A stretch of 64,000 nt of DNA from contig NC_135120.1 of the NCBI RefSeq assembly GCF_050908995.1, forward strand, positions 10,119,433 through 10,183,432, given 5' to 3'. This DNA comes from Andrena cerasifolii. Lineage: Eukaryota; Arthropoda; Insecta; Hymenoptera; Andrenidae. Under the pieces are notes generated by a model, which saw nothing but the letters and a program-made list of their open reading frames with translations, was not told the DNA's origin and did no database searches. Every line of letters begins with the position of its first letter. The first letter of the stretch is position 1. This document shows positions 12,241-24,200 of the stretch, one piece after another. The position numbers and the translations under genes were made by a program.

Positions 12241-12598
12241 AAAGTAGCAAACTAGAGCTACGCCTTTCATGGGCCTTTAAACAGTTCGCGGTTAATGTGA
12301 TGCTTTTGAAAGACTCGAAGCTTGTAATTTCTGAATGCAAAATTTTTTCTGTTGCAAAATTTTCTTCAATATTTTGCTTTACTTTGGACACTGATATTAT
12401 TACATATCAACACAATCTCGTTGAACCTAGAGCAGAGCGCTCCGCATTGAACCTTCCTCTTTCGAATGAGACCTCGCCCAGCCCCAAATCTGCTCATATA
12501 AGGACGAAAAACGAAAAATCCCGAACCCATGTTTCGGGCCAGATTGTGTCGGTATACAGCGCGCTGCATTGCCCGTGTCTACCCCCTTAAGCGAGTGA

Positions 12599-12802
12599 CA
12601 GTGGCGCAACCAGAAGGGGGGGGGGGTAGAGGGGCCCTGGGACCCTTCAAAGAAGAGGCTTTTATAAAAAGAAAAGACAACTGGATTTTATTCTTTAAAT
12701 AAATTTTTATAATCCCCCAAAGAATTTTATTGAATTTCCGTTAAAGATATTTTTATCCGTTCAACTCGGCTCCCCCAAGATTAAATCCTCAGTGCGCTAC
12801 TG
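12599..12802. mobile_element. Small hAT-like MITE
   Basis: The left end CAGTGGCGCAACCAG and the right end (reverse complement CAGTAGCGCACTGAG) form imperfect terminal inverted repeats of the CAGTGGCG type common in hAT elements. The 8 bases outside each end (GCGAGTGA and GAGAGGGA) match at 6 of 8 positions, as for an old 8-bp duplication. The element is about 204 bp with no coding capacity and includes a run of about 12 G near 12615. It starts within 12 bp of the end of the TTAA element. Confidence 0.6.
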
Positions 12803-13211
12803 GAGAGGGAATATACTTTCGGTTCTGATATTCTAGAGTAATTACCACGAGGTTCATCACAGTCCTCTACCAAAGTCACTTTGTCCTTCACACGCCAGCC
12901 TGACAAGCTCCTTTACTCGAAATACCACTGTACACCCAATGAATACTTAAGTTCATGTCACTTACCCATTATCTGACAGCCTGACATGGCTTATGTAAAG
13001 ACCTCATCTTACTCCCAATTGATGAAACCTTTTCAGAACGAAATAGGTTCGCGCTACACGCCTTTCAAGCATCCATAAAACATGTGGCCCCTAACCCGTA
13101 CATATACTCTGCACATTCGCGCTCTGCGCGTGTAACGACGAGAATAAACGCCTATCATCCTCATCGCAGAAACGCCGGGAAGAATGCGAGAGAAAGGCCA
13201 GACGAGGGGAA
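12803..13211 (+). promoter_or_regulatory. Upstream region of the dynein gene
   Basis: About 400 bp lie between the hAT-like MITE and the dynein start codon and presumably hold the promoter and 5' UTR. I see no clear TATA box or other named site. Confidence 0.35.
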
Positions 13212-16200
13212 ATGGATCCTCGACTAGAATTCGCTTTCCAGCTTTTGATGGATGCGACGCAACTGTCGCGCCACGAGGTCATGGATCACGTATTCGAGGG
13301 GGACATGCTCGATGAAATCAATCTACTATTTCTACCGCACATGAGGTCCACCCTGGTCTGGTATTACCAGGAGGTGGAGGAGCCGGAAGCCCTCCGCCCT
13401 CCAGAAACGGTAAAGGCTCGCATAAGTGCGACGTTCAGTCATTTTTCCAAGAACATGATAGTTTACTGTAAGAGAATTTGTCAGAACGAAAGTTACTGAA
13501 ACGGCGGGGGAGTATCTTGGGTACAGTCATCGAATTCTGCAGACACAGACGAAAGTCTCGAGTGCCAGACCAAGTCCCACTGCGCCAGCACCGAAAGTTA
13601 AGGAGCAGAAAGAGATGAAGGAGCTGGTGAAGAAGAAACTGTTCTTGACCGATGGGTGGCAAACCCCTTGCACTGGGATATGCATCTACATGTTTAGGTA
13701 GCTTCAGCAGCAACCAAGTTACGAAGAACAGATAGTGTTTAAAAGTTCAAGTGGAGGTATAGTAGAAAGCGTCAGGATTAAATCCTGACTGAGGGAGGAT
13801 CCGATTTCAGGATCAGCACCTCGAAGCAGTTGCCTGAAGAAGGGTTTCAAAAGGACCTATACACTGGAGTAATAGACACAAAGAAGGTAGGCATAATAAC
13901 AGCAATCCAGCGAGTGGTCGAACACGTATTCATGGATGCACTTGCGCATCCGGGTTCAGAGGGAGAAGACGACTGTCCGATGATCAAGAGTCTCCTGTTA
14001 CCTGGTTTGAGGTCCTTCTGCAGTGCGCTGAAAGGTGACAGTCCTCTCGCTCTTCAAATTATTATCTTATATGACTAATATGTAAAATGTTCCACATCTC
14101 CACAGTCTGCGAACAGGTGGCCCACGAGGGACGCATATTCGACAACGACGAGATGTTGATGCGGGGGGTGCGCAACTTCGAGGAGGCCAAAGCGTTCATA
14201 GCGAAGGAGAACGCAGTGAACCTCGTAGAAGAGAGGGTGAACACTTGGATTAAGAAGCTGAAGGATTTCATGGCGGAAAGCAAGCAGGTGAAGCGAGAGA
14301 ACGACACTTCCGGGCCTCAGCAAGAATTAGAGTACTGGAAACGAAGGGGAGCGCAGTTCAGTCAACTAGTTAACAAGCTTCAGGTCCTGTTCTTACAATC
14401 GCGCTGTTTCGTCCATGAAAACTGTGGGGCAAACGTTACACGTGCCTTATACATTTCTAGGATCATGAAATACGAATGTCACTTCTGTGCCTCCAAGTCG
14501 CGCGCTCGAAGCTGATAAAAGACTGGGTGGACACAGAGGATGAAGTCACGTACTGTTACAACGAAGCTAAAGACAATGCGAAGTTCATCCAGGCGCTGGA
14601 GAAGTGCTGCCATTGCCTGTACTTGGACGATCCAGTAAGATAATTGAACACTGTGACTTGGTATCGGAAGCACTTCTTCCCAATTTTAACGTAACAAAAG
14701 AAACGGCATTGGAATAAAAGCTGCTCAACGTCGCATTTATACTTTCAGGTGAAAATGAGAGATTCCCTCGTGTCACTGTTACAAACAGTTCGTTTAATAT
14801 ACAGTGTCTCGAGGTACTATAACACCTCGGAACGAACGAGTTCATTGATGATAAAGATCACGAACCAGATGATCGTGGCCTGCAGAGACTACGTCACGAA
14901 CAGAGGTCGAGAGTCTGTCTGGGGTCAAGACCGAGCAGCTGCCCGATCGAAGTTGAAGCATTGCTTAAGACTGAACAAGTAATGGTAAAATTTAATGCCA
15001 GACGTATTTGTCTAATTTCCTGAGCAGATGGTAATGCTGTGGCGTTCGAAGGGCTTACAGGGAAACCTACAGATTAGTCCGATGTTCGCCAGCTATAACG
15101 GAGCAAGAGTTCGCGTTCTCCGAGACCCACGTGTTTGGGAGGTTCGATTCCTTTTGCGACAGGATAAGAAAGATCTTGACCATGTTCGAGCTGATACAGG
15201 ATTACAAGAGCCTGTTCGAAAGGCGAATGGAGGGGCTACTGTTAGGGGAAGGTACAAAAGCCTTTGGACGATATCGATTAGAGCAGAATACACCGAATTT
15301 CACGAATATATTTGCAAGTTCTCAGTTCTTCTTTTGTGATCGCTCTGTTGATTTCTGCTTCAACAGCACTGGATGACGCGATAAAGAATTTCGAAGAGGC
15401 TGAACAAGTAGCTACCGCTAAATCCTACGACTATCTGGACCCAAGAAATACTGATTTCGACATCGACTACGACGACTTTATGACAAAGACCGATGTTCTG
15501 AAGCAGAACATCGGCAATATCATCGAGAAAAATTATGCCGACGTTTGGGAAACGCCTCAGGGTATACGATTTTTAACACGATTTGAAAAAGTGAAGTAAC
15601 GCTTTGTGTAAACCTAACAGTCCATAAAATACCATCACGCAATTTTATTGCTATCCAAATTACCATACAATTCTTCACTAACATGCATTAGTACGATCTT
15701 GCGTGCACGTAATCTGTATCTAATTAATTCGAAGCTATATTCCTTCATTCAAGGTTAGTGAAAAGATACCATTAACAAAGCTGGACGAGAAATACAACAT
15801 AGTGGTAAAATACTGCGACCGTGAAATCGACAGGATATTAAAACTGTTTAGAAGACAAAGAGACGATCCGCCGTTACCCAGACACATGCCAGCGATCGCT
15901 GGAAGATTGACTTGGGCCAACTCACTGAAGTAACAGATACGTCCCATCATTCATCCTATTTCTACTACCAAATCTACATCCTCTACCTTTCTATTTACAA
16001 TTAGAGTACACCTCGACGAGCTGGCGACATCGGTGTTCAGTCACCCTGTGCTGAAGACACTGCAGCTCGCACTTGAATTAGAAAAAAGGTACCACCATGC
16101 TCTGAGCGTTCTGAGTCAATATAGATCGGACATCGCTGAAGTCTGGACTCATCAAAATTCCTGGGTCATCGAAGACTGCTTGAAACGGTAAATCGATGAT

Positions 16201-18286
16201 CAGCCCCTTGCAATCGATTCGAATGACCACTTTGCTTCAACGACCAGGTATTTGCTGGTGGTAGACGATAAAACCGGGAAAGTCAGGGTTAACATAGAGA
16301 GCCGCGTGGTCCTGCTGCTTCGCGAAGCTGACTCTTTGGCCAAGCTGAATCTCGAAATACCGATCGTCGCGTTAACGATCCTGGCGAAGAAAGATCAGTT
16401 CACGCTGATCACGGACTCTTTGCACCTGATGATCGAGAGCTTCGTTTCCACGGCCAGGCGTGTTAAACTGGAGGTCAGACCGCTACTGCTGCCACATTTA
16501 GTCCGCGTTGCATCGCTACTGGAGCCTGGACTGTTTTCCCTGACGTGGACCAATCCAGAGTGGAAGGATTTCTATGGGAGCACCAAGCAGCAGATCAAAG
16601 AGTTCGACATTCTGATCACGAGAGTCCACGATGTGTACGATAACAGGTGCGCATAGACCGCGATAGAAATCTCTGTGGGCTTTAAAATTCCGCGTCTACA
16701 AAGCTTTTGGTATCGACCGATGGGTTAAGGAATTCAGTAGGCATGTTCAATGATAAGACTCGTGTGTCCATGGGTTTCAAGGATTCTCCAAGTGCTGACA
16801 AGCATGCAGAAAGTTACCTTACACGCGCTACCAGATTCTGATCAGCCTTGGACGATAGAGGAATTCGTGGAGAATACCGAGGAAATATGCAGGCTCGCAG
16901 CGGTAGATTTGTATCGCAAAAGTATGATGGTGGAAGAGGCGGTCGAGGAAGTACTGGATCTCGTTAAGAACGCTGCGGAGAACTTCAAAAGCGCCGCTAA
17001 TTCCGACCAATTTGACTTTTTCAATACCGAAGGTGATACGTGACGTTATCTCCTGTAGCTGGAGGACTCCGCTGTACATCCTTCGCGCTGCAGAATATCT
17101 CTCGCTATCCAGATCTTTCTGTCGCGATTTATTACGCGATTAATTTACAGAGACTGACGAAGACGTGGACCAAGCCGTCCAGCAGGACTGGTCGTTGGTC
17201 TGGAACTTGTTCGACAATCCTCATCAACTTCTGGTGACGACAGGTACCCTGCCGAAAGGAATGCAGGACATGGTGCGAAATGCAGTTTCCGAAATGAGGA
17301 GATACTACTCGAGAAAAGTCGTGGACGTTCTAATAAAGGTCACCAGAACCTCTTTGGACGCCATCAGGAAACGATTCATCCGTGAAATCGATCCAGGTAC
17401 CTTTCGATGGAATATGAATGTCGCGTGCAAAAATGACAGGCAGGGCCGTAAATTAATTATTATTCTTAAAACAGAAGGGACACCGAGCCCGATATTTCTG
17501 CTGCATGCAACCTTAATGATACCAGTAGTGACTGTGAAGCCTAGCTTGGACGATGTTCAAGAAGTTCTGTCACTGGTTGGTAAAACTATTGCTGGCGTCG
17601 CGAGGGGTGTTTCGCAGTGGAATTCTAGGGTCAGCAAGGTAGACTTTCAGATTTCAGAACGATGAAAGATTGCACTGAGTATTAGGGAATGATCGGCGGG
17701 ATTATTTAATCGAATAGAATTCTTGGGGACACGCTTATCCAAGGAGGAGCTTCGCAGATATCGTGATGCGGGCTCAAATGCAGGTTGCGAAGAAGAAGCT
17801 GGAGGAGCCAGAGGATCCGAAAATTAGGAGGCGTAGATTGTACAAAATTATTTCGGAGGAACGACCGATTTTCCCCGTTCAAGAGAGGAACTTTCACGCC
17901 TTGGTGATGGACAACAAGGAAGTGATAAAACTGTTATCCATACTGAGCACGTCCATGCAGGAATTTAAGCCAGTAATCAAGTTTATAGTAATTTAAGGAT
18001 TCCAACAGTATTGAAATTTTGTTGAATCCAGGAAAAAGTGCGTTAACGCTGTTACAGGATCTCGCAGAATTCATCGATCGGTGGAAACCTTACAAATTCC
18101 TCTGGAAAGACGAACGAAGCATGAGGGAATTGCTGCAAATTTCCTTGCCAGAATTTGAAGCCACCCTTCGGAAGCACAGTGAACTTGAAGACCTTCTAGC
18201 TACGGAACTAGACATGATTATCTTTGGGACGTCTATTGCTATCTCTACAGAGAAACTGAAATATGGCCTTTATACGGAAATCAAAG
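13212..18286 (+). other. Dynein tail (DHC_N1) exons 1-16
   Basis: These exons encode residues 1 to about 1195, the tail that dimerises and binds intermediate chains. Exons: 13212-13409, 13543-13697, 13811-14034, 14106-14383, 14461-14634, 14749-14978, 15052-15251, 15367-15590, 15754-15929, 16005-16187, 16248-16646, 16782-17032, 17151-17396, 17475-17638, 17718-17972, 18058-18286. Landmarks are SRYYNTSERTSSL, FGRFDSFCDRI, AIAGRLTWA and WTNPEWKDFYG. The acceptor of exon 7 (15052) is the least certain: it is the one that restores the KAYRETY reading, and its polypyrimidine tract is poor. The acceptor at 18058 was chosen over an earlier AG because it keeps phase. Confidence 0.85.
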
Positions 18287-21200
18287 GTTGTCGCTAAGAA
18301 CTTAATTACAAATATTTACATAAAAATATCAACGGAATTCGCAAATCAAAAGCAGAATAACACTCCTTTGACATAAACTTTATGGTGTTGCTTGCACAGC
18401 GTGCACTCACAAAATCGGCCAAGCCATGAAGAAGAAGTATCGACGCGAAATGGAGTACGTTTACGCGTTGATGAACGAAATGGAGCGGAAGCTGGACCGT
18501 CAGATTCGCGACCTCGACGATGTGCGGCTCATCATGGACACCCTGAAGAAGATTCGCGAGCAGGAAGTGGACATGGAGCTGAAGATCGACCCTATCGAGG
18601 AAGCTTTCAACATCGTCACGAGATACGAAGTGCCAGTGGATCAGGATTGTCTGGAACAAGTCGACAACTTGAGGTACACTTGGCAGCAGTTGCTCACGCG
18701 AGCACAGGAGAGCCATGTACTGCTGTTGAGATTGCAGCCTCAGTTCGAAGAAGATCTCAGAAACAATCTCGAGAAGTTTCGGCTGGATAACGAAATGTAC
18801 TGCGCGGAGTACAGGTCCTCGGGGCCTATGCAGCCGGGCCTGAGCCCAAGAGAAGCCTCTGACAGGCAGATTCTGTTCCAGAACAGATTCGACGGGATGT
18901 GGAGGAAGCTGCAGACTTACCAAAGCGGCGAAGAACTGTTTGGCTTACCGATGACAGATTATCCGGTGCTGTCGCAGATCAGGAAGGAGCTGAATTTGCT
19001 TCAGAAATTATATAAACTGTACAACGACGTCATCGACAGAGTCAACAGCTACTACGACATTCCTTGGGGCGAGGTAAGGTATTTCCAACGAAACCGATCT
19101 ACTAAATCACGCGGAAAATAATCAAAAGCCTTTTTTACTGAACAATTTTTACTAAAGTACCGTTAGTACGTATTGATATGGAAATCGCACGATCGCGCAG
19201 AAAAGGTCTGGGTTAGGCAATTGCATTCCTCTCTCGATCTGCCTACGAAGCCAGTCCTTCCACAATCCTCTCGTTCCCCATTCTCCTTTCATCTCCGAAA
19301 AAGGAACCTCATCAATATCGGTGACTGAAGGTGTGCCGTATAAGGAAGGACGTTGAAATAATGTTCAGGTGAACATCGAGGACATAAACAACGAGCTAAT
19401 GGAGTTCCAAAACCGGTGCCGCAAGCTGCCGAAGGGTCTGAAGGAATGGCCGGCGTTCTTCGCCCTGAAGAAAACGATCGACGACTTCAACGACATGTGC
19501 CCGCTTCTGGAATTGATGGCCAACAAGGCCATGAAGCCGCGTCACTGGCACAGGATCGTGGAAGTGACGGGGTACACGTTCGATCTCGAGAGCGAGGGCT
19601 TCTGCTTGAAGAACATCCTCGAGGCGCCTTTGTTGAAGTACAAGGAGGACATCGAGGACATCTGCATCTCGGCCATGAAGGAGAAGGACATCGAGGCGAA
19701 GCTGCGGACAGTGGTGAACGAATGGTCGTCCCACGAGCTCACTTTCATATCGTTCAACAACAGGGGAGAATTACTGCTGAGAGGGGACACCACCGCCGAA
19801 ACGATCGGCCAGCTCGAGGACAGTTTGATGGTCCTCGGCTCTCTGATGTCCAATCGATACAACGCGCCTTTCCGCAAGCAGATACAGCAGTGGCTCACGG
19901 ATCTGTCCAACACCAACGAAATACTTGAGAGGTGGCTGCTGGTGCAGAACATGTGGGTCTACCTGGAGGCGGTATTCGTCGGGGGTGACATAGCGAAGCA
20001 ACTGCCCAAGGAGGCGAAAAGATTCAGTAAGATCGACAAAAGCTGGCAGAAGATCATGCAAAGGGCACACGAAACCCCAGGCGTGGTGCCCTGCTGCGTG
20101 GGGGATGATTTGCTGAAGCAACTTCTCCCTCATCTGCAGGAGCAGCTGGAACTGTGCCAGAAATCTCTGAGCGGGTGTGCGATTAATATTTCCTCTGACT
20201 TTATAATCATTGCGAAATTGTTCAGTGGTCAATGGTAACTGTGATTGCAGGTATTTAGAAAAGAAGCGTATGATGTTCCCAAGATTCTTCTTCGTTTCCG
20301 ACCCCGCTTTATTGGAGATACTGGGCCAGGCGTCTGATTCTCATACGATACAGAACCACCTGCTCTCCATTTTCGACAACACGCGTTACGTCAAGTTTCA
20401 CGATATTGAATATAATAAGATGACTGCCATCGTATCGTCCGAGGGTGAAACAATCGTGGTGGGTACTAGAGGCGTTAGAAATGCACAGGAATAGAAGATC
20501 CCACGCTAATCCATCGCACTTTTTAATTAAATAGCTAGAGAAAGCAGTGCGGGCGGAGGGTTCAGTGGAGACGTGGTTGATGCAACTTTTGCAAACATCC
20601 CAACAATCTCTGCACTCGATAATCAGGCAGTGCTATTCGATGATCAACGACACGAACTTCAATCTCCTCGGTTTCCTGGACAAAATGCCCGCCCAGATCG
20701 GTTTGCTCGGAATACAGATGGTCTGGACCAGAGATAGTGAAATGGCTTTGGCGCAAGCTCGCGCGGACAAGAAGATCATGACAGAAACGAACAACAGATT
20801 TCTCGATTTGCTGAACACCTTGATCGATCAGACTACCAGAGATCTCGCGAAGATCGAGAGAACGAAATTCGAGACCCTGATCACTATACACGTGCATCAA
20901 CGAGACATCTTTGATATATTGGTACGTTCTTGGAACAAAAGCTTCGTGTATTTAATCACCATTGCTCGGTTTCCTTTTACAACCATCTACATTTCTCGAA
21001 ATAATTTCTCGCACAGTGCCGTTTGAACGTGCGATCGGTGAACGACTTCGAGTGGCTGAAGCAGTGCAGATTTTACTTCAAGGAAGACCTAGACAAAACG
21101 TCGATATGCATAACAGACGTAAATTTTACGTACCAAAATGAATATCTAGGCTGCACGGAACGGCTAGTTATCACTCCATTAACGGACAGGTAAGTGCAAC

Positions 21201-24200
21201 GAATTACGTCTAAACTCCACTGGATGTACTCCCGAATTCATTCACCTACGCAGGTGCTACATAACTCTAGCGCAAGCGTTGTCGATGTCAATGGGCGGTT
21301 CACCGTGCGGGCCAGCTGGAACTGGGAAAACTGAAACAGTGAAGGACATGGGCAAAACCTTGGCCAAGTACGTGGTGGTCTTCAACTGTTCCGATCAAAT
21401 GGATTACAGGGGGTTGGGGCGAATTTATAAAGGTCTGGCGCAGAGTGGTTCCTGGGGTTGCTTCGACGAGTTCAACAGAATTGAGCTACCAGTTCTATCC
21501 GTCGCTGCTCAACAAGTGGCGGTCGTTCTGGCCGCGAAGAAAGAGAAAAAAAAACAATTCGTCTTTACTGACGGCGATCTGATAGACATGTGCCCCGAGC
21601 TGGGAATATTCATAACTATGGTAAAGAAAACTTACATGTAATAAAGCATGCTGTATTAGAAAATCAAACTAAAGGACTGCGAGGCTTGGAATTGAAAAAT
21701 GCGTGTTGTAGAATCCTGGATACGCTGGTAGGAAGGAGCTACCAGAGAATCTGAAAATTCAATTTCGTACCGTTGCCATGATGGTACCCGATAGACAAAT
21801 TATTATTCGGGTGAAATTGGCTAGCTGCGGGTTCTTGGAGAATATCACGCTTGCTCGTAAGTTTTACACGCTGTACAAGCTCTGCGAGGAACAACTTACC
21901 AAACAGGTAATTCTACGCGAGGAAAGTTCGAACGAATAGTTTGGTAAGGGTTGGCAATCTGTTTCTTTTTAAAGGTTCACTATGACTTCGGCCTAAGGAA
22001 CATATTATCCGTGCTGAGAACTCTGGGAGCGTCGAAAAGAGTGAACTCGAAAGACTCTGAGAGTACAATCGTCATGCGCGTGTTGAGAGACATGAATCTT
22101 TCGAAACTAATAGGTAACATTGCTGCGGAAGGCCACTAAATAAGTTGACACCGCTTAAAAGTAGAAGTGTTTAGTATAATTCAGTCAGAGTTCATGTCTC
22201 TAAAGCACCGTGAATTTCTTTTAATTGCTCCACTAATACTTTCAGACGAAGACGAGCCACTCTTCATCTCCCTGGTGGCGGATCTCTTCCCGAATCAGGC
22301 TCTGGAGAAGACTTCTTACCCGGAGCTAGAGGCTGCTATAACCCAACAAGTGGAAGAAGCCGGATTGATATGCCATCCACCATGGGTGTTAAAGTTGATA
22401 CAATTATACGAGACGCAGAGTGTGAGACATGGAATAATGACACTGGGTCCAACTGGAGCTGGGAAAACGACGTGTATACAGATTCTGATGAGAGCTTTGA
22501 CGCAGTGCGGTGATTTCCATAGGTAATCGAACTTAAGCATGTTCACAGAACGATTTATAGAACTTCAGATGGTGAGCGTATCAGAATGCCCACAGTCGAG
22601 ACTTACGTAGTCTCAACACTATTGAACGGGTCTTCTGGGTTCTAGTCAGTTTCGGCGTAATAATCGCCCATGAAACAAGCTCCAAGTTCCGAGTATCATT
22701 AGGGAGAAATAGTAGGAAGTTTCCTCCGTTTGTAGACCGATGATTGACACCAACTTTGCAGAGAAATGAGGATGAATCCAAAGAGCATCACAGCCGCTCA
22801 AATGTTCGGCCGACTGGACGTGGCGACCAATGACTGGACCGATGGGATATTCTCAGCCCTGTGGCGGAAAACCTTGAAACTAAAAGAAGGAGAGCACGTG
22901 TGGATGGTCCTCGATGGACCCGTCGACAGTATCTGGATCGAAAACTTGAATTCCGTGTTGGACGATAACAGAACCCTCACTCTGGCGAACGGTGACCGTT
23001 TATCGATGGCACCCACGTGCAAGATCATCTTCGAACCCCATAACATCGACAATGCTAGCCCCGCCACGGTGTCCCGTAACGGGATGGTGTACATGAGCTC
23101 CTCGGGGCTGGACTGGAACCCCGTAGTGACTGCTTGGTTGAAAACACGAACCCCTTTGGAGGAGGAGGTGTTCGGTCAACGTTTCGCGGATTCCTTCGCA
23201 CAGGTAAGAGGGTATTCAAGGGCCTGTAGATTCTGTGATTCCAGATTCCAGAAGTTCTATCAATTTTATGGCAATGTTTGCACATCGTCACAGATTTTCT
23301 CATGGAGTACTCAAGTTCTGACGCTGACCATTGATGTCCTGCAATGCAACATAGTGCGACAGATGCTGTGCCTTCTCGAGGGCCTGGTTCCCCCCGAGAC
23401 GCCCATAGAGGAGCAGGAGGATGAAGAGACGGAAGAAGAGAAGCGTCAACCAATGACGGCGGACCACGTGGGACGCCTCTACGTGTTTGCCTTGGTCTGG
23501 GGCATAGGCGCGCTTTTGGAAAAGCCCGACAGAGGAAAGTACGACTCGTACCTCCGTGAAAACTTCACGAGCATGGATCTACCAAACTCTGAGAAGTATC
23601 CTGATGCGATGGTGTTCGATTTCTACGTAACGGACAAGGGTAAATGGGAAACCTGGGCGAGCATGGTGACCAACTACGTGTATCCAGAATACTCGACACC
23701 TGATTACAGCAACGTGCTGGTTCCCATTCCTGACAACGTGAGGATACAGTATCTGATTGACTTAATCGGTCGTCAAGATAAAGCTGTGCTGCTAATAGGC
23801 GAGCAGGGCTCTGCTAAAACGGTCATGATGAAGTCGTACATGAGAAAGGCGAATCCTGAGACTACGTTGAGTCGATCCTTCAATTTCAGCTCGGCCACGA
23901 GCCCGTGCCAATTTCAGAAAACGATTGAGAGCTACGTGGAGAAACGTTTGGGTAACACGTTTGGGCCGCCGGGAGGCAAGAAGATGATGGTGTTCGTGGA
24001 TGACATCAATCTACCACAGATAAACGAGTGGGGTGACCAAGTTACCAACGAAATCGTCCGTCAGACTATGGACATGAAGGGCTTCTACTCCCTCGAGAAG
24101 CCTGGAGACTTCACCAGCATCGTGGATATGACGTTCCTTGCTGCTATGAGCCAGCCTGGCGGAGGAAGGAACGATATTCCATCGAGACTGAAGAGGCAGT

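Larger units (their letters stand above)
8959..12586. mobile_element. 3.6-kb TTAA-flanked element with internal satellite array
   Basis: The segment starts GGGGGTAGACACG directly after TTAA (8955-8958) and ends with the exact reverse complement, CGTGTCTACCCCC, directly before TTAA (12587-12590). A 13-bp perfect terminal inverted repeat plus a TTAA duplication is the signature of piggyBac-like elements. About 600 bp at the left and 340 bp at the right are unique. The interior (about 9540-12240) is tandem repeats of two kinds plus a linker, partly inverted. No transposase frame is present, so it would be non-autonomous and mobilised in trans. The repeats may have expanded after insertion. Confidence 0.8.

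Noticed and set aside
9598..12270. Many repeated open frames, for example those with SCSPVTKPNF and VSGEHEAKRGILNF
   Set aside because: They are the same frame of tandem repeats A and B read again and again, on both strands. They have no start context or domain, so they are not a protein family.
18306..18923. 205-codon minus-strand frame inside the dynein gene
   Set aside because: It is the antisense shadow of dynein exon 18400-19073.
23204..23293. Extra 30 dynein residues from reading through this segment
   Set aside because: It is bounded by CAG/GTAAGA and CACAG/A, and its removal joins conserved AAA2 sequence, so it is an intron.
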